From Megascapheus bottae (Eukaryota > Chordata > Mammalia > Rodentia > Geomyidae): a DNA stretch of 64,000 bases. The stretch lies in the NCBI GenBank assembly GCA_024803745.1, contig JANJXV010000002.1, positions 39,329,757 through 39,393,756 of the forward strand, written 5' to 3'. A model generated the notes under the pieces. The model made no database searches, was not told the origin of the DNA, and was given only the letters and a program-made list of their open reading frames with translations. Position numbers and translations under genes: made by a program. Shown here in pieces: positions 34,904 to 45,312 of this stretch; the stretch's first letter is position 1; the number at the start of each line of letters is the position of its first letter.

Positions 34904-35174
34904 ATAAGCTGAGGCACTACAAACAGCAGCAAAAATCATTAGATTATTTATGAGACCATAAAGAAAAGTGCTATTGCTTCATACTATTTTTCTTTCATGC
35001 TTTTTCTTAGTTTTGAAATATGTAAGTCACATGCTTTTTGATTAAAATTTGATACAAAGATAAATCAAAGCACTGTCACTTTGTAATTAAATTGTAATTA
35101 GGCATTTTTGCTAATTTAATTTCTTAAATATTTAAAACAATCAGATGTGGTATTTTTACTTTCAAAGACTGCCA

Positions 35175-35175
<1 letters not shown>
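34904..35175. other. Unassigned AT-rich sequence
   Basis: Nothing recognised between the SINE and the TA tract. Confidence 0.5.
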
Positions 35176-35209
<34 letters not shown>

Positions 35210-35272
35210 ATATATACATATATCGGTATGTATATATGTGTGTATGTATATATATAAATACGCATATGTGCA
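35176..35272. repeat. (TA)n tract grading into TA/TG-rich repeat
   Basis: Pure TA to 35,205, then imperfect ATACATATAT / TATGTGTGTATG units. This is likely replication-slippage sequence. Confidence 0.9.
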
Positions 35273-35389
35273 TGTAATTGATTTAATGAGAAACTAGTCC
35301 TTTTCCTAATGAATAATGTGGCTAATACTGAGCCTGGAAAGAAACTTTTTGCTCTGTCACTACTAGAAAAAACTCATGGGGGAGCAGGG

Positions 35390-35635
35390 AATCATGATTT
35401 ATGCCTGTCATCAGACCAACTCAGGAGGCTGAGATCTGAGGACTTCAGTTCAAAGCCAGTCTGAGAAATAAAGTCTTTAAGACTTTTCTCTTCAGTTCAA
35501 CAAACCCAGACACCTGCCCCCTGCCCCACACATGGTGAAACTGGAGTTGTTGTTCACATGATAAAATACTAACTTTTAGCAAAAATGTTCACAGAGATCA
35601 CCCAAGCCCTGAGTTTAAGCCTCAGGACTGGCCTG
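35390..35635 (+). mobile_element. SINE, B1-headed with Geo-like module
   Basis: 'ctcaggaggctgagatctga' and 'ggacttcagttcaaagccag' mark the head. The right module is diverged but ends 'gccctgagtttaagcctcag' then 'gactggcc'. A CA-rich tract (35,636-35,690) takes the place of the A tail. Confidence 0.82.
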
Positions 35636-35864
35636 TGCATGCACACTCATGTGCACACACATAGACACACTCACACACATACACATACAACAGTGTCAAG
35701 AATGTTGCATGATTTCTAAGACCAGTCATCCACGATAACTACTGTAATCATTTTCAAATAATAATTCTCAAAATCTGTCTAGCTATTGGTGTACTACACC
35801 ATATCCCTCTCTAAAATTTGACCAGAATCTAGCATCCTATATTGAATGAATAGAATATGGTCAT

Positions 35865-36297
35865 GCTATCCATAGGGAAGTGACAAAAGTTGATTTCCAT
35901 TTTGTGGGAATTTCTCCCTATGGCCTCCTCTGCATGCATGCTTTGATGAAGGTGAAAAACCAACTGCAAAAGCCAATGTAACATAAAATCAAGAGACTTC
36001 CCTCCAACAGCCAGAGTGTAAATGTAGCCCAGAATCCATGAGTTTGTTCAGGAATTGAATCCTGACAATAAGCAAGTGAGTGAACTCAGAAACAGAAACT
36101 TCCACAGTCAAAGTTTAGGAAGATTAAAGACCCAGCAGACTGTTTGATTACTACCTGTGAGAGACCCTGACACAGAGGTCACAGCTAAGCCCTGTCTAGA
36201 TCCCTGACACTGAAACTGAGAGGTAATAAATCTTGTTGTTTCACTCCTTTTTGTTAGGGGGTAATTTGTGACACAGCAAGTGATTACTACTAACTTC
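35865..36297 (+). mobile_element. Ancient MaLR-type LTR (MLT1-like)
   Basis: The 3' half carries the family's familiar run: 'agctaagccctgtctagatc', 'gaaactgagaggtaataaat' (polyadenylation signal), 'cttgttgtttcactcc' and 'ggggtaatttgtgacacagc'. The 5' part has 'gagagaccctgacacagagg'. These resemble ERVL-MaLR LTRs shared by all placental mammals. It has no coding sequence. The 5' limit is approximate. Confidence 0.7.
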
Positions 36298-36309
36298 CAC
36301 TTAGTTCTC

Positions 36310-36607
36310 TAGAATGCTTGCTCTCAGTGTTAGTGACATCCTAGGAGGGTTCCAGGAAGCCACAGGGAGCCATTCTGAGTGACAACCCCAGCAGACACCA
36401 CCATCAGCTACAAAACTGGAAGTAAGTCTTCCTGTGATTCCAGCATGCACAGCTTAGTAAGCTACCCTTGTGACACTGGAAGACACACATGATTTGTTTC
36501 CACTGAACCTTGTCCAAGTTGCAAATTTGTAAGTGAAACAAATGGTTATTATTGTTTATGCCAGGAAATTGGAGGTCATTTGTTATAGAGCAATAAATAA
36601 CCAAAGC
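36310..36607 (+). mobile_element. Second MaLR-like LTR remnant
   Basis: 'gtccaagttgcaaatttgta' then 'agtgaaacaaatggttatta' and 'gaggtcatttgttatagagc' then 'aataaataacc' repeat the LTR-end pattern of the adjacent element with different wording, in the same orientation. It is probably a separate old solo LTR. Confidence 0.55.
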
Positions 36608-37008
36608 ATTAGGCGATGTAAAACATTTGTGTACATTTACTGTCTTTGATTTATTATTAACAGCCTAACCTCAAAGCCAGCCAAAGAAAATGAAAAACTA
36701 AGATTATTTTAAGCCATTTCTTTTTACCAAGCGAGGACTGCTATCACTTACATATGGGTACTTAATACATTTACAATATGCTTACTGTATGGTAATTTTA
36801 AAGTCTAAAAAATATGCTGCCCTAACTGCAGAATGTAGGGCACTCTGTTCTCCACCATTCCCAAAGCAAAACAGAAGATGGTTTCACTAAGCAATTAATT
36901 TTTTTTCTTAACTTTGAATAAGTTAAAGAAACAATTCAATCAAATGTGTTTTTAATTCAGATCTAACTTTGGTTGTTTTATAATTTCTTTTTTCTTTCTT
37001 TTCTTTAT
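36608..37008. other. Unassigned sequence
   Basis: No repeat or exon recognised. Confidence 0.5.
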
Positions 37009-37009
37009 A

Positions 37010-37205
37010 TAACAATCCAGGGCATTTTTGCTGAAGGCTAGCACTTCATCATTGTAAACCACAGCTCCATGTCAGGTTTGCATTTATTTATTTAGTTAGT
37101 TGTTAAGTTGGAGATAAGAGTCTTACTTTCTTGTTCTGGTTATCTTTGAAACATGGTCTTTTATTCTCAGCCGCCTGTGTAGCATGAGCCACTGGTAGGT
37201 GTGTC
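37010..37205 (-). mobile_element. SINE, B1-headed, degenerate
   Basis: The plus strand has 'atttttgctgaaggctagca' and 'gtaaaccacagctcc' (complement of the right module), then 'gagataagagtcttactttc' (linker) and 'tattctcagccgcctgtgta' (head complement). Confidence 0.65.
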
Positions 37206-37319
37206 TTATAATTTTGATGCGTTAAAGCATTAAGGTATAAAAATTTTATTTACTTAAAGTTAACAATTGATTGTGCCTCAAAATATATTATTTAAATTAA
37301 ATACGTGGTACATATTTAC

Positions 37320-37640
37320 TCTGAAATTCAAACCACATTTTATTATCTTTCCTCATCATCCATGTCATAATACATTTTTCTACCTCTTGACTTCATAAAA
37401 TCACCAACATACTTCCTGTCACCATAAAATCATGTGTATTTTTCAAATTATATTGTACAAAGTATTTATAAATAGAATTATTATTTTATTTTATTTTATG
37501 ATATCATATTTACCTACATCTTTTTTCCCTTACCGTATGGAATTTGGCATCTATTCATGTTTTCTGTGTAAGAATAGTTTCTCTTTTATTGTAAACTCAT
37601 TTTGCAGCATATAGATGTATCACAATTCACTCTTCATGTG
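37320..37640 (-). mobile_element. Possible ancient L1 relic
   Basis: 'gtatttataaatagaattat' followed by 'ttgcagcatatagatgtatc' and 'acaccagttgacaaatgttg' resembles the complement of the ancient L1 3' ORF2 region. Similarity is weak. Confidence 0.4.
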
Positions 37641-38119
37641 TGAGGACACCAGTTGACAAATGTTGCTAGTCATTCTTTATATTTTTGGAATTTTTTGAGC
37701 TTTTATAATTTTCCAGAAGTTTATTTTAGATTTTTCTGAACTAGGCCAGTTTATTGCCCACTGAATTCTAGTATTTTTTGTTTGTTACATCTGTGTTTGA
37801 ATATTGTTTCATCTTTCTGTAAGCAATAGTTAAAAGTCTTTCTGAATAAAGGTGCTATATAGGTGTGCTAATTGGCATTTGAAATACTGTCATAATTAAA
37901 AGCATTATGAGGGCACATCAACTAGGTTCAGAGATTTCTTTAGCCTATGACTCTATCCTCCTCTATCACCACATTTCTAATAAAAATTCTTAAGGAAGAC
38001 AGGTCTTCATTTATTTAATTCAATTATTTCATGATATGAAATTTTCTCTCCTTTATAAGACATCCTTTTGCCTTGAAATTTGCTTTATCTTTGTATATGT
38101 TAATTTTTTAAACAATTCA
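37641..38119. other. Unassigned sequence
   Basis: T-rich sequence possibly continuous with the flanking ancient L1 material. Nothing definite. Confidence 0.4.
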
Positions 38120-38135
38120 TACATGGAACATTTTT

Positions 38136-38321
38136 TTTTTGCCAGTCCTGGGCTTGAGCTCAGGGCCTGAGCACTGTCCTTGGACTTTCTCAAGGCTAGA
38201 ACTCTACCACTTGAGCCTCAGCACCACTTCCGGCTTTTTATATATATATTGTACCAAAGGATCAAACCTGGGTCTTCATGCATGCTAGGCAAGCACTTTA
38301 ACCACTAGGCCAAACTCCCGG
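38136..38321 (-). mobile_element. SINE, IDL-Geo-like, with near-perfect 16 bp target duplication
   Basis: The body runs 'gccagtcctgggcttgagct' to 'ccactaggccaaactcccgg'. Flanks TACATGGAACATTTTT (38,120-38,135) and TACATGCAACATTTTT (38,322-38,337) differ at one base. The head carries the AGTGGTTAAAGTGC form. Confidence 0.94.
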
Positions 38322-38389
38322 TACATGCAACATTTTTTAACATAATGAGTAGTTAGAACATTTCAATCACCATAACAATATTCTCTCAT

Positions 38390-38720
38390 CTATATATCAT
38401 TGCCTCTAGTTTCAAGATGTCACAAATTGGCTTTCTTTCCATTTGGATTTGTCTTTCTTAGAAATATGATATAGTAATAGAATGCCTAAAGTATAGCAAT
38501 ATATGAGTAGATTTTTAGCTTTCTATTGCTTTTACATATTCTATTCTAAATATGCTTTGTTTACTTCTTTACCAGTTGATGCCTATTTGGTTCATTTCCA
38601 TATGGTAATATTATGACTTGTCTGCTATGACCAATTATGAAGCTTTCCTTTTTTTCACATGCTCACTAACATTTATTAATACCTTTATTCATTAAAATTG
38701 TTTTGGTGTAGAGACTACTA
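38390..38720 (-). mobile_element. Possible ancient L1 relic
   Basis: 'tttaccagttgatgcctatt' then 'tggttcatttccatatggta' and 'catgctcactaacatttatt' follow the order of the complement of ancient L1 ORF2 3' sequence ('caccagttgatggac...', 'ccaacactt'). It could be continuous with 37,320-37,640. Confidence 0.42.
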
Positions 38721-38766
38721 AAGATCTCCTACCTAAATTACAAAAGTCATCTGATAACAAAGACAA

Positions 38767-38772
38767 TTTATT
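38767..38772 (-). terminator. Possible polyadenylation signal AATAAA
   Basis: The complement of TTTATT lies about 190 bp beyond the stop codon of the candidate terminal exon at 38,959-39,122. A moderately T/G-rich stretch follows. The hexamer alone is common in AT-rich DNA. Confidence 0.25.
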
Positions 38773-38958
38773 CATTAATTTACTTTGCAATAATCACTGG
38801 AATATCTAAGAGATTATCACATGGGCATGGTTAAAAACAAGTATTGTTACTAAATTCCTGATCTTAATGTAAGAATAGTCATTCTACCATAAGACTAGAT
38901 GCCTATTATAATGACTATACTATGTAAATGAAATATTTTATCCATATTTTGACATGCT

Positions 38959-39122
38959 TCACATTGAAAATAATGCACTGTTACAATTGTCCAGATTTTG
39001 TTTAAGTACAGATTTTGTTTTATTACTTTTAAGATCGTTAATAGAAGAACAGCTTGATTCTTCTGAGGTCTGTGTTAAACGTTTTAGTGCCTGTCTGGAG
39101 TACACTGTGCTACTGTAGTTGC
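38959..39122 (-). CDS. Candidate terminal coding exon, product unknown
   Basis: On the minus strand an acceptor (atgttttttcag, AG at 39,123-39,124) precedes 54 open codons that end with TGA. The exon starts with two bases of a split codon (phase 1). Residues include NYSSTVYSRQALKRL, TSEESSCSSINDL and a C-terminal NCNSALFSM. This is Ser/Lys/Gln-rich, like a cytoplasmic tail. Two CpGs remain (about 39,034 and 39,080). An AATAAA lies about 190 bp further on. It is phase-compatible with the candidate exon at 41,599-41,691 on the same strand. I do not recognise the protein. Pseudo-exons of this quality do occur by chance. Confidence 0.3.
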
Positions 39123-39141
39123 CTGAAAAAACATGACCCAT

Positions 39142-39560
39142 TCAGAACACCTACTGAATTCCATCAGAAAACGACAATTTTCTTCAACTCTGGCTAGTAA
39201 TTGAAAGGTCCCTAATTCTATATTCTTGAGCAATTTTATTTCACAACATTTTTATTATCCCGTGTATTGACATTCTGTTTTAACATATGACTGTCCTGTT
39301 GAACAGCAAGTCCCCACATGAACACTGATGATGCTTCTGAAAATGTTATTTTCCCCAACTCCTTCATTTTGACAACTTTCCTACGCATTCCAATATCAGT
39401 TTTACTTCACTTTGAACTCATATGTGCCCAGTTCAACATTATTGCTCTGTCCTAAAGTTTCTCTCCCTGGCCCTAAAATTGTCTCTTGTTAAAAAACTCA
39501 GGTTTGAGCTTCCATACCTCACCTGTTTATGGGAACTGAATATAGCTTTTCCTTTCTTTT
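39142..39560. other. Unassigned sequence (possible intron)
   Basis: No repeat recognised. If the minus-strand exon pair is real, this is part of its intron. Confidence 0.4.
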
Positions 39561-39578
39561 CAAAAGTCCTTCTATTTT

Positions 39579-39775
39579 TGAGGCTGGGAGTTTGGACTAG
39601 TGGTTGAGTGCTTGCCTAGCATGCATGAAGACAAGGGTTCGATTCTGCGGCACCACATACATAGAAAAAAAGCCAAACGTGGTGCGGAGGCTCAAGAGTT
39701 CTAGTCTTGAGAAAGTCCGAGGACAGTGCTCAGGCCCTGAGCTTAAGCCCAGGATTGGCAAAAAAAAAAAAAAAA
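39579..39775 (+). mobile_element. SINE, IDL-Geo-like, with perfect 17 bp target duplication
   Basis: It begins at 'gaggctgggagtttggacta' and ends 'aggattggc' with an A tail of about 20. AAAAGTCCTTCTATTTT is at 39,562-39,578 and 39,776-39,792. The copy is young. The short plus frames that start inside it are artefacts. Confidence 0.95.
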
Positions 39776-40049
39776 AAAAGTCCTTCTATTTTCAGCAAGG
39801 ATGTGATTTTTTTCACCAATTAAATTATAATGAATGGAAGCAATTTTGACCTTGTTTGTAAAATCTGACATTTTATGAAATGATTGACAACTGATTACCT
39901 TAAATGGTTTCTAGTCCTCTGGTTTAATTTTGATAAATGTATCATTGATGCAGATCAATATTTTGGGGCAGACTGCTACTTACTTGAAAATTAATGCAGA
40001 ATTGTAATCAAATGATTGCTTCAGTCAAAGAACCACTTCTGTCTTAGTC

Positions 40050-40155
40050 TGAGTAGTTTATTAGAGAAAAGAGTCTCATGCATTTCTCTGTCTGGCCTGG
40101 CTTTTACTAAGATCTTCAGATCTCAACATCCTGAGTACCAGTGTCAGGCTAATGT
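40050..40155 (-). mobile_element. SINE fragment, B1-like head and linker
   Basis: 'agaaaagagtctcatgcatt' (linker complement) and 'agatctcaacatcctgagta' then 'ccagtgtcagg' (head complement). No right module. Confidence 0.6.
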
Positions 40156-40529
40156 GAAGTTCTTGAATCTGCTGTAGTGTACTTCCACTACACAATAAGT
40201 AAATTATGGAATATGGATGCTGATGATCCTGAAACAGGTAGCTTGTTTATCCCCTATTAAAGGCAACAATGACTAATTGATAAAATTCTAATCCTTATGA
40301 AATAAACATGTTCATTTTGCTTATGCAAAAATGGTTTATTTCAGGGATTTTCTCTACTGTAAGCTCCCCAAATGATGAGTTACATCAAATTCACTGAATA
40401 GACGCCACATTTTCCCATGTGTCATTTCTATCCCAGTCTACTCTCCATCATCTACTGGCCTAAGTACAATAATGTTCTGATCTTTACAGCATCATAAATT
40501 ACTGAAAGTGTTGCCATAAATATATATCT

Positions 40530-40762
40530 TCAGCCAGACAGGGTGGCTCACCACTTTTATCCTAGTTATTTAGGAGGTTGAGATGTGAGAATCCTACTTC
40601 AAAGCCAATCCCAGGCAGTAAAGTCTGTGAGACTCTTATCTCCAATAAATCACAGGAAAAGCTGAATGGTGCTGTAGCTCAAGTATTAGACTGCCAGCCT
40701 TGAGCAAAATGGATCTCAGAGGCAGTACCAAGGCTCACATTTCAAGCCATAAATCCAGCAAC
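40530..40762 (+). mobile_element. SINE, B1-headed with Geo-like module, ending in a microsatellite
   Basis: 'agccagacagggtggctcac' starts the head, 'gtctgtgagactcttatctc' is the linker and 'ctgccagccttgagc' is part of the right module. The usual A tail is replaced by (AC)n. Confidence 0.85.
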
Positions 40763-40763
40763 T

Positions 40764-40803
40764 TACACACACATACACACACACACACTCACACACACAC
40801 ACC
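40764..40803. repeat. (AC)n microsatellite
   Basis: Interrupted AC repeat at the 3' end of the SINE at 40,530-40,762, probably grown from the SINE tail. Confidence 0.92.
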
Positions 40804-41598
40804 CTTCATATATAATTGTAAATTTTTTAAATCTTGTTTAATTTAATACTGTTATAAGTGTTTTGTCCATTGTTGAGAATGTAAATCATTATTTCTGTAA
40901 AAATATTGTAATTATAACTGGTCAATAAGCATTCAGTGAATGTTCCTAGAATGCTGTACTAGAGCCCCATATGAAGACTTGAAAGGCAAGCTGTCAGACT
41001 TGAAAGGAGCTTCTACAAGACCAGATGATGATAGAGATAAATTCTTCTGGGGGGGAATATGTGAGGAAGATCTTATTGCTATAAACTCATTAAAAGAAAT
41101 AATTAAAATATTTTTATTTGAGTAAAGATAAGATATCTTTATTGTTGATATCATTATTATTTCATTTGGGTTTTTTCAGATATCTAGAGAATAGAGAATA
41201 TCAAATCCATATTTAAAGTGTCATCAAACTATCACTCTGCTGTAAATTGTAATCTCACCTTCCTCATCCCAATATCTTCTACAATGAATTTTTGTTATTT
41301 GATTTGTAAAATCTAAGCCTCAAACTTGGCTATTATGGAAAAATGCTAAATATAATACAAAGATGACAATAGTATTTACATAAGATGAATTATTTCCAGT
41401 TTGGTGTCTATAGTGAAAAAAATTAATGACTTCCAAATATTGCTCAAAAGGATATATTGTTAGGCATTTCATTTTGTTAATTCAATTGAAAGTCACAGAC
41501 ATGAAGAAGCTTCTTATGTTGTATTTCCAGTCACATTTTCAAAATACCTGATATAAATATCTTGATGGAGGAAGAATTATTTTGGCTGACAGTCTCAC
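40804..41598. other. Unassigned sequence with a weak plus-strand frame
   Basis: 40,940-41,125 encodes ECCTRAPYEDLKGKLSDLKG and RPDDDRDKFFWGGICEEDL, which looks more protein-like than neighbouring frames, but there is no clear donor or start context and it ends in AT-rich codons. It may be a fragment of a processed pseudogene or chance. Nothing else recognised. Confidence 0.3.
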
Positions 41599-41691
41599 CA
41601 GTTTGAATCCAAGTTTGGTTAGATCTATTGTTTGTGCCCCGCACAAACTCATCATGGTAGGAATTGTAGAGGAAGAAACCAAGAAGCAATG
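41599..41691 (-). CDS. Candidate internal coding exon, product unknown
   Basis: Minus-strand 93 bp segment with a strong polypyrimidine acceptor (ggctcttctttttcag, AG at 41,692-41,693) and a good donor (CTG|GTGAGA, GT at 41,597-41,598). It is open in phase 1-1. The residues read LLLGFFLYNSYHDEF then VRGTNNRSNQTWIQT, so the start is hydrophobic (possible end of a membrane helix). Spliced to 39,122 it stays in frame across a glycine codon. A second frame is also open here, which weakens the case. Just upstream, 41,753-41,794 is a 42 bp phase 1-1 segment with a GTAAGT donor, but the implied 61 bp intron is very short. Confidence 0.25.
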
Positions 41692-41799
41692 CTGAAAAAG
41701 AAGAGCCAGGGACAATATACATGTCCCCACCAGCATTACCTCAGCACTTACTTTCTCCATCTAGGCTAGACCTCCAAAATTTTGTATTACTTCCTAATA

Positions 41800-42110
41800 A
41801 AGCCATCAAATTATGAATCAGTTGATTGCTTTTTTTATGTCAGAGCACCCAGAATCTGATCACTTCTCCAAAGCTCATCATTTGGCAACGAAGCCTAAAA
41901 TATGGGCCTTCTGTGAACATTTCAAACTCAGATTACAGCATTTTTCATTGTAAAGATGAGCAAACATAACCAGGAATTTTTGTGTATATTTCACACAGGA
42001 AAAATGGTAGAACTACAATGGTAACTCAACTGTTGGAATTAGTATTCTTAGCCTTTCCCATAAAGCAATTTTGTTTCTTCTTAGTTTCCTTTTTTGGTAA
42101 GGGGGTTACT
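41800..42110. other. Unassigned sequence
   Basis: No repeat or exon recognised. Confidence 0.45.
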
Positions 42111-42114
42111 TTGA

Positions 42115-42352
42115 ATATTTGTTGTTGGTGGTCATGTGACTTGAACTCTGGGCCTAGGCATTGTCCCTGAGCTCTTCAGCTCAAGGCTATCACCCTACCA
42201 CTTGAGCCACAGTGCCACTTCCAATTTTCTGGAAATTAATTGGAAATAAGAGTCTCACATACATTACTGCCTCAGCTGGTTTTGAACCCCAATCCTCAGA
42301 TCTCAGCCTCCTGAGTAGCTAGAATTACAGGAGTGACCATCCATGTCTGGTT
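42115..42352 (-). mobile_element. SINE, B1-headed with Geo-like module, full length
   Basis: The plus strand shows 'gaactctgggcctaggcatt', 'ctaccacttgagccacagtg', 'ggaaataagagtctcacata' and 'ctcagcctcctgagtagcta', then 'gaattacagg'. The reversed order is head, linker and right module. Confidence 0.9.
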
Positions 42353-42940
42353 TTGAATTTTAAACTAAAACAAAACAATGTCACACAATAGTACTAGCAA
42401 TTTAAGAATCATTTTCATAACTTCTTTACTATGGTATAGCATCTCCTTTAGAAAAAATAGGTTTCAAAACAAGCTAGTTCCTGAACTAATATATGATCCA
42501 CCATTGTCTTCCAGTGACAAAATTAATGGCTTTGTATACCTACTATATTTGTCTTTCATTCTGTAAATATACCTCATTAACATGTAACATTAAGACAATC
42601 ATAGATAAGTGTGTTTACACTGGGATCTAATATCCCTTTGGGATTTGTTTGTCACTCAATCTCAGTATGTTAATATCCTCTTGAGAAAATCATTATAAGA
42701 TGTCTTCTGTGTTGACATATGTTTCTCAGTTGCCATCTTACCAATTTTTGAAAGTTCTTCATTAACAGAGTTTGTGTCATTCAAATGTGAAGACATTTTA
42801 CATATTTTATATTACTTTTGGTTTACAAATGGTATTTTTCAGATTTTGAGAGAAATTATGTTATAGAGTCAAGTATCTCTTATCTTTAGGTTTTTCTAAG
42901 TGTTTTCTTTTTGTTTAAATTACCATCATCAAAATAATAT
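42353..42940. other. Unassigned sequence
   Basis: No repeat or exon recognised. Confidence 0.5.
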
Positions 42941-42943
42941 GTT

Positions 42944-43160
42944 TGATGCCAAGTGCTGGTGGTTCAGGAAGCTGACATCTGAGGACTGTGATTCAATACC
43001 AGCCAAAGCAGGAAAATCCATGAGACTCTTAGATCCAATTAGCCACCAGAAATTTTGATGTGGCACTGTGGTGCAAAGTGGTAGAGTGCTAGCTTTGAGC
43101 AATGAACTTAAGTACAATGCCCAGGCCCCTAGTTCAAGCATCAGGACTGAAAACATGAAA
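42944..43160 (+). mobile_element. SINE, B1-headed with Geo-like module
   Basis: The head has lost about 25 bp ('gtgctggtggttcaggaagc'). The linker 'ccatgagactcttagatcca' and right module 'ggtagagtgctagctttgag' to 'gttcaagcatcaggactg' are present. Confidence 0.85.
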
Positions 43161-43164
43161 ATAA

Positions 43165-43758
43165 ATAGTTATTTAATAGTTAAAACTTCATTCTTAAAAA
43201 ACTTTATTTTTTGTGTCATGACAATAGAGACAAGATGACAAAAGAGAGAAGATATGAGGATATTTCCAGAATTTCCCCTCATTTTCAGTATGATATTTAT
43301 CATGGACAGGTAGTGTTTTGTAAAGTGTAAGTTAGCATTAGAGTTTATTAAATTTTGATACTTGGTACATCAATTTTATGCAATACACAATCTTCATTAT
43401 GACCTCCATTGTCTTCCCTGGTAATAGGCCAGATAAGTTACTTACATTTGATTAGGAATTACTTGTGCACACTTGAATGGAAGATAGTTTATTTGGCTTG
43501 ATAAATTACAGTTCATTTTACCTCTGTTCCAGTGAAAATTCCAATAAAAATTCTTACAATTCTTTCTCACTAGGACAAATCAAAATTGATTTTCCATTAA
43601 TAGAGTACAATACCTTCCTGCAACAAAGAAAGTACTTTGAGCAATGAAGAAAGAGTCACCTAGCTGGAAGTTGATGGTGAGAGGTAAGTTAGAAAGGACC
43701 CTGTGAGTAACCTGTCCAATGCAGGTTTCAAAGATACAGGGATTTCAATTCAAATCCT
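43165..43758. other. Unassigned sequence
   Basis: An acceptor/donor pair (43,573 and 43,684) was examined but all three frames between them contain stops. No repeat recognised. Confidence 0.45.
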
Positions 43759-43777
43759 ACTCTATAAACAGTATTTA

Positions 43778-43971
43778 TTTTTGCCAGTCCTGGGGATTGA
43801 ACTCATGGCCTGAGAACTGTCCTTGGGCTTTTCCCAAGGCTGGTACACTACCACTTGAGCCACAGCAACACTTCTGGCTTTTTCTATGTTTGGTGCTGAG
43901 GAATTGAACCCAGGAACCCGGGTCTTCGTGCATGCTTGGCAAGCATGTACCACTAGGCCAAACTCCCAGCC
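43778..43971 (-). mobile_element. SINE, IDL-Geo-like, with 18 bp target duplication (one mismatch)
   Basis: The body runs 'ttgccagtcctggggattga' to 'ccactaggccaaactcccag'. CTCTATAAACAGTATTTA at 43,760-43,777 and CTCTATAAATAGTATTTA at 43,972-43,989. A short duplication of 'aaccc(a/g)gg' lies inside the head near 43,906-43,922. Confidence 0.94.
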
Positions 43972-44287
43972 CTCTATAAATAGTATTTAAGGGTCTATTA
44001 ATAAAATGGAGAGCATATCTTTCTTATGAAGATAAGATCAAGTGTTATTAATTCACATAATTAACACAATACTTCACAAATAGGAATGAAGTAAATGTTA
44101 ACTGTGGAAATTGATGCTTTGGGCATCTGTTTCTTCTAATTTCCAGTCTTCCTACAGTGAAAGCTTGTAGCATTATGTTTTTAACAGATAAATATTTACA
44201 CATTCACTTTCTTTTGGTCCTCTATAGGAAAATGTAATCTTTAGTAGTATCTGTTAAACTTGAAGGTGAGTATTTTAGATATAAATG

Positions 44288-44848
44288 CTCATGTGGAATT
44301 CTATGCTGCTGTCAGAAAGAACGACATTGCCCCATATGTAAGGAAATGGAAAGCCTTAGAAAAGATCATAGTAAGTGAAGTAAGCCAGACTCAAAGGAAC
44401 ATAGGCTCTATGGTTTCCCGCATTTGTCATAATCAGTAGAAACCTTGGGCTCGCCTAGCAGAGATTTACAATAGAACAAAACCTAGATACATAAGGCCAT
44501 ATACTGTGACGCTAAACAAAATGACCTCCAAGATACAGAAACAAAAGTCATATAACGAGTGATTGTTGTCCTTAATGTACTATGTTATCTCTCATCGCTT
44601 TTGCTGTCCCTTGGATATCTTGTATTGTTACAGTATTTCACCTTGCCATCTGCTATATTGCATATATGCTTCTTTGGTTATTTGAAATAGAATAGGGAAG
44701 GGGGAAAACAAGATGAGGGGTGGGGTTGGAGGGAGGGAAATGGGGACCAAGACATGAGAAAGGGTATCAGTCTATGTGAAGTAATGCACCTTCTATCTGG
44801 TGAATATAATGTAACCATTTTATTAATTATAATAAAAATATGTGGAAA
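44288..44848 (+). mobile_element. L1 3' fragment (ORF2 end plus 3' UTR), younger lineage
   Basis: It begins abruptly at 'gtggaattctatgctgctgt', contains the last ORF2 codons, the G-rich tract (44,694-44,738) and 'attttattaattataataaa'. There is no long frame. Confidence 0.92.
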
Positions 44849-45244
44849 ATGGATTCTATAAACAGGTAGTTTATAAAATCAGAAATGCACCCGCTAGTAA
44901 GAAATAGCTGGCCCAAGATTACCAGATTTATCTGTGACATGCTCTTCCATAGTAGTAAAACATCAAATAAGGGGCACATATCTGAGATCTTTTCCCTTAA
45001 ATACTTTCTGGTTCTCACCTTTGGCCCACAGAATCTATGATTTCGGTGAGAATATATAAAAGAACTAGTGGTCACTCACAATACTGCCAGAAAAGTTAAT
45101 GAGTAACATTCTGTATAGGCAAGGATTTAAGGCAGGCTATGTAACATGTCTGTAATAACCTCAGACTCTAGCAAAAAATATTCAATGTCACTATTTTCAC
45201 AGAGAATGCCAAAAGGTGCTACTTCTCTCTCTGTCCCCCCACAG
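44849..45244. other. Unassigned sequence
   Basis: A minus-strand acceptor/donor pair around 45,015-45,075 is closed in all frames. The last 30 bp are the strong pyrimidine tract leading to 45,244. Confidence 0.4.
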
Positions 45245-45312
45245 CTGTTGAAAGAGATTCTTCACTGTTTGCAAGGCTACTTCCACTATTTCTGATGCAT
45301 GCCCTTAGACAG
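45245..45312 (+). other. Possible small exon
   Basis: A very strong acceptor (cttctctctctgtccccccacag) ends at 45,244, and 'gacag|gtaaaa' gives a donor after 45,312. One frame of three is open through the 68 bp (VERDSSLFARLLPLFLMHAL). It could be a noncoding exon, a cassette exon or chance. There are no partners on this strand. Confidence 0.2.

Noticed and set aside
43574..43683. Splice-site pair suggesting an exon (CTCACTAG ... GTAAGTT)
   Set aside because: All three frames contain stop codons, so it is not a coding exon. No other support.
45016..45063. Minus-strand acceptor and GTGAGA donor
   Set aside because: Stops occur in all three frames within the first 20 bases.
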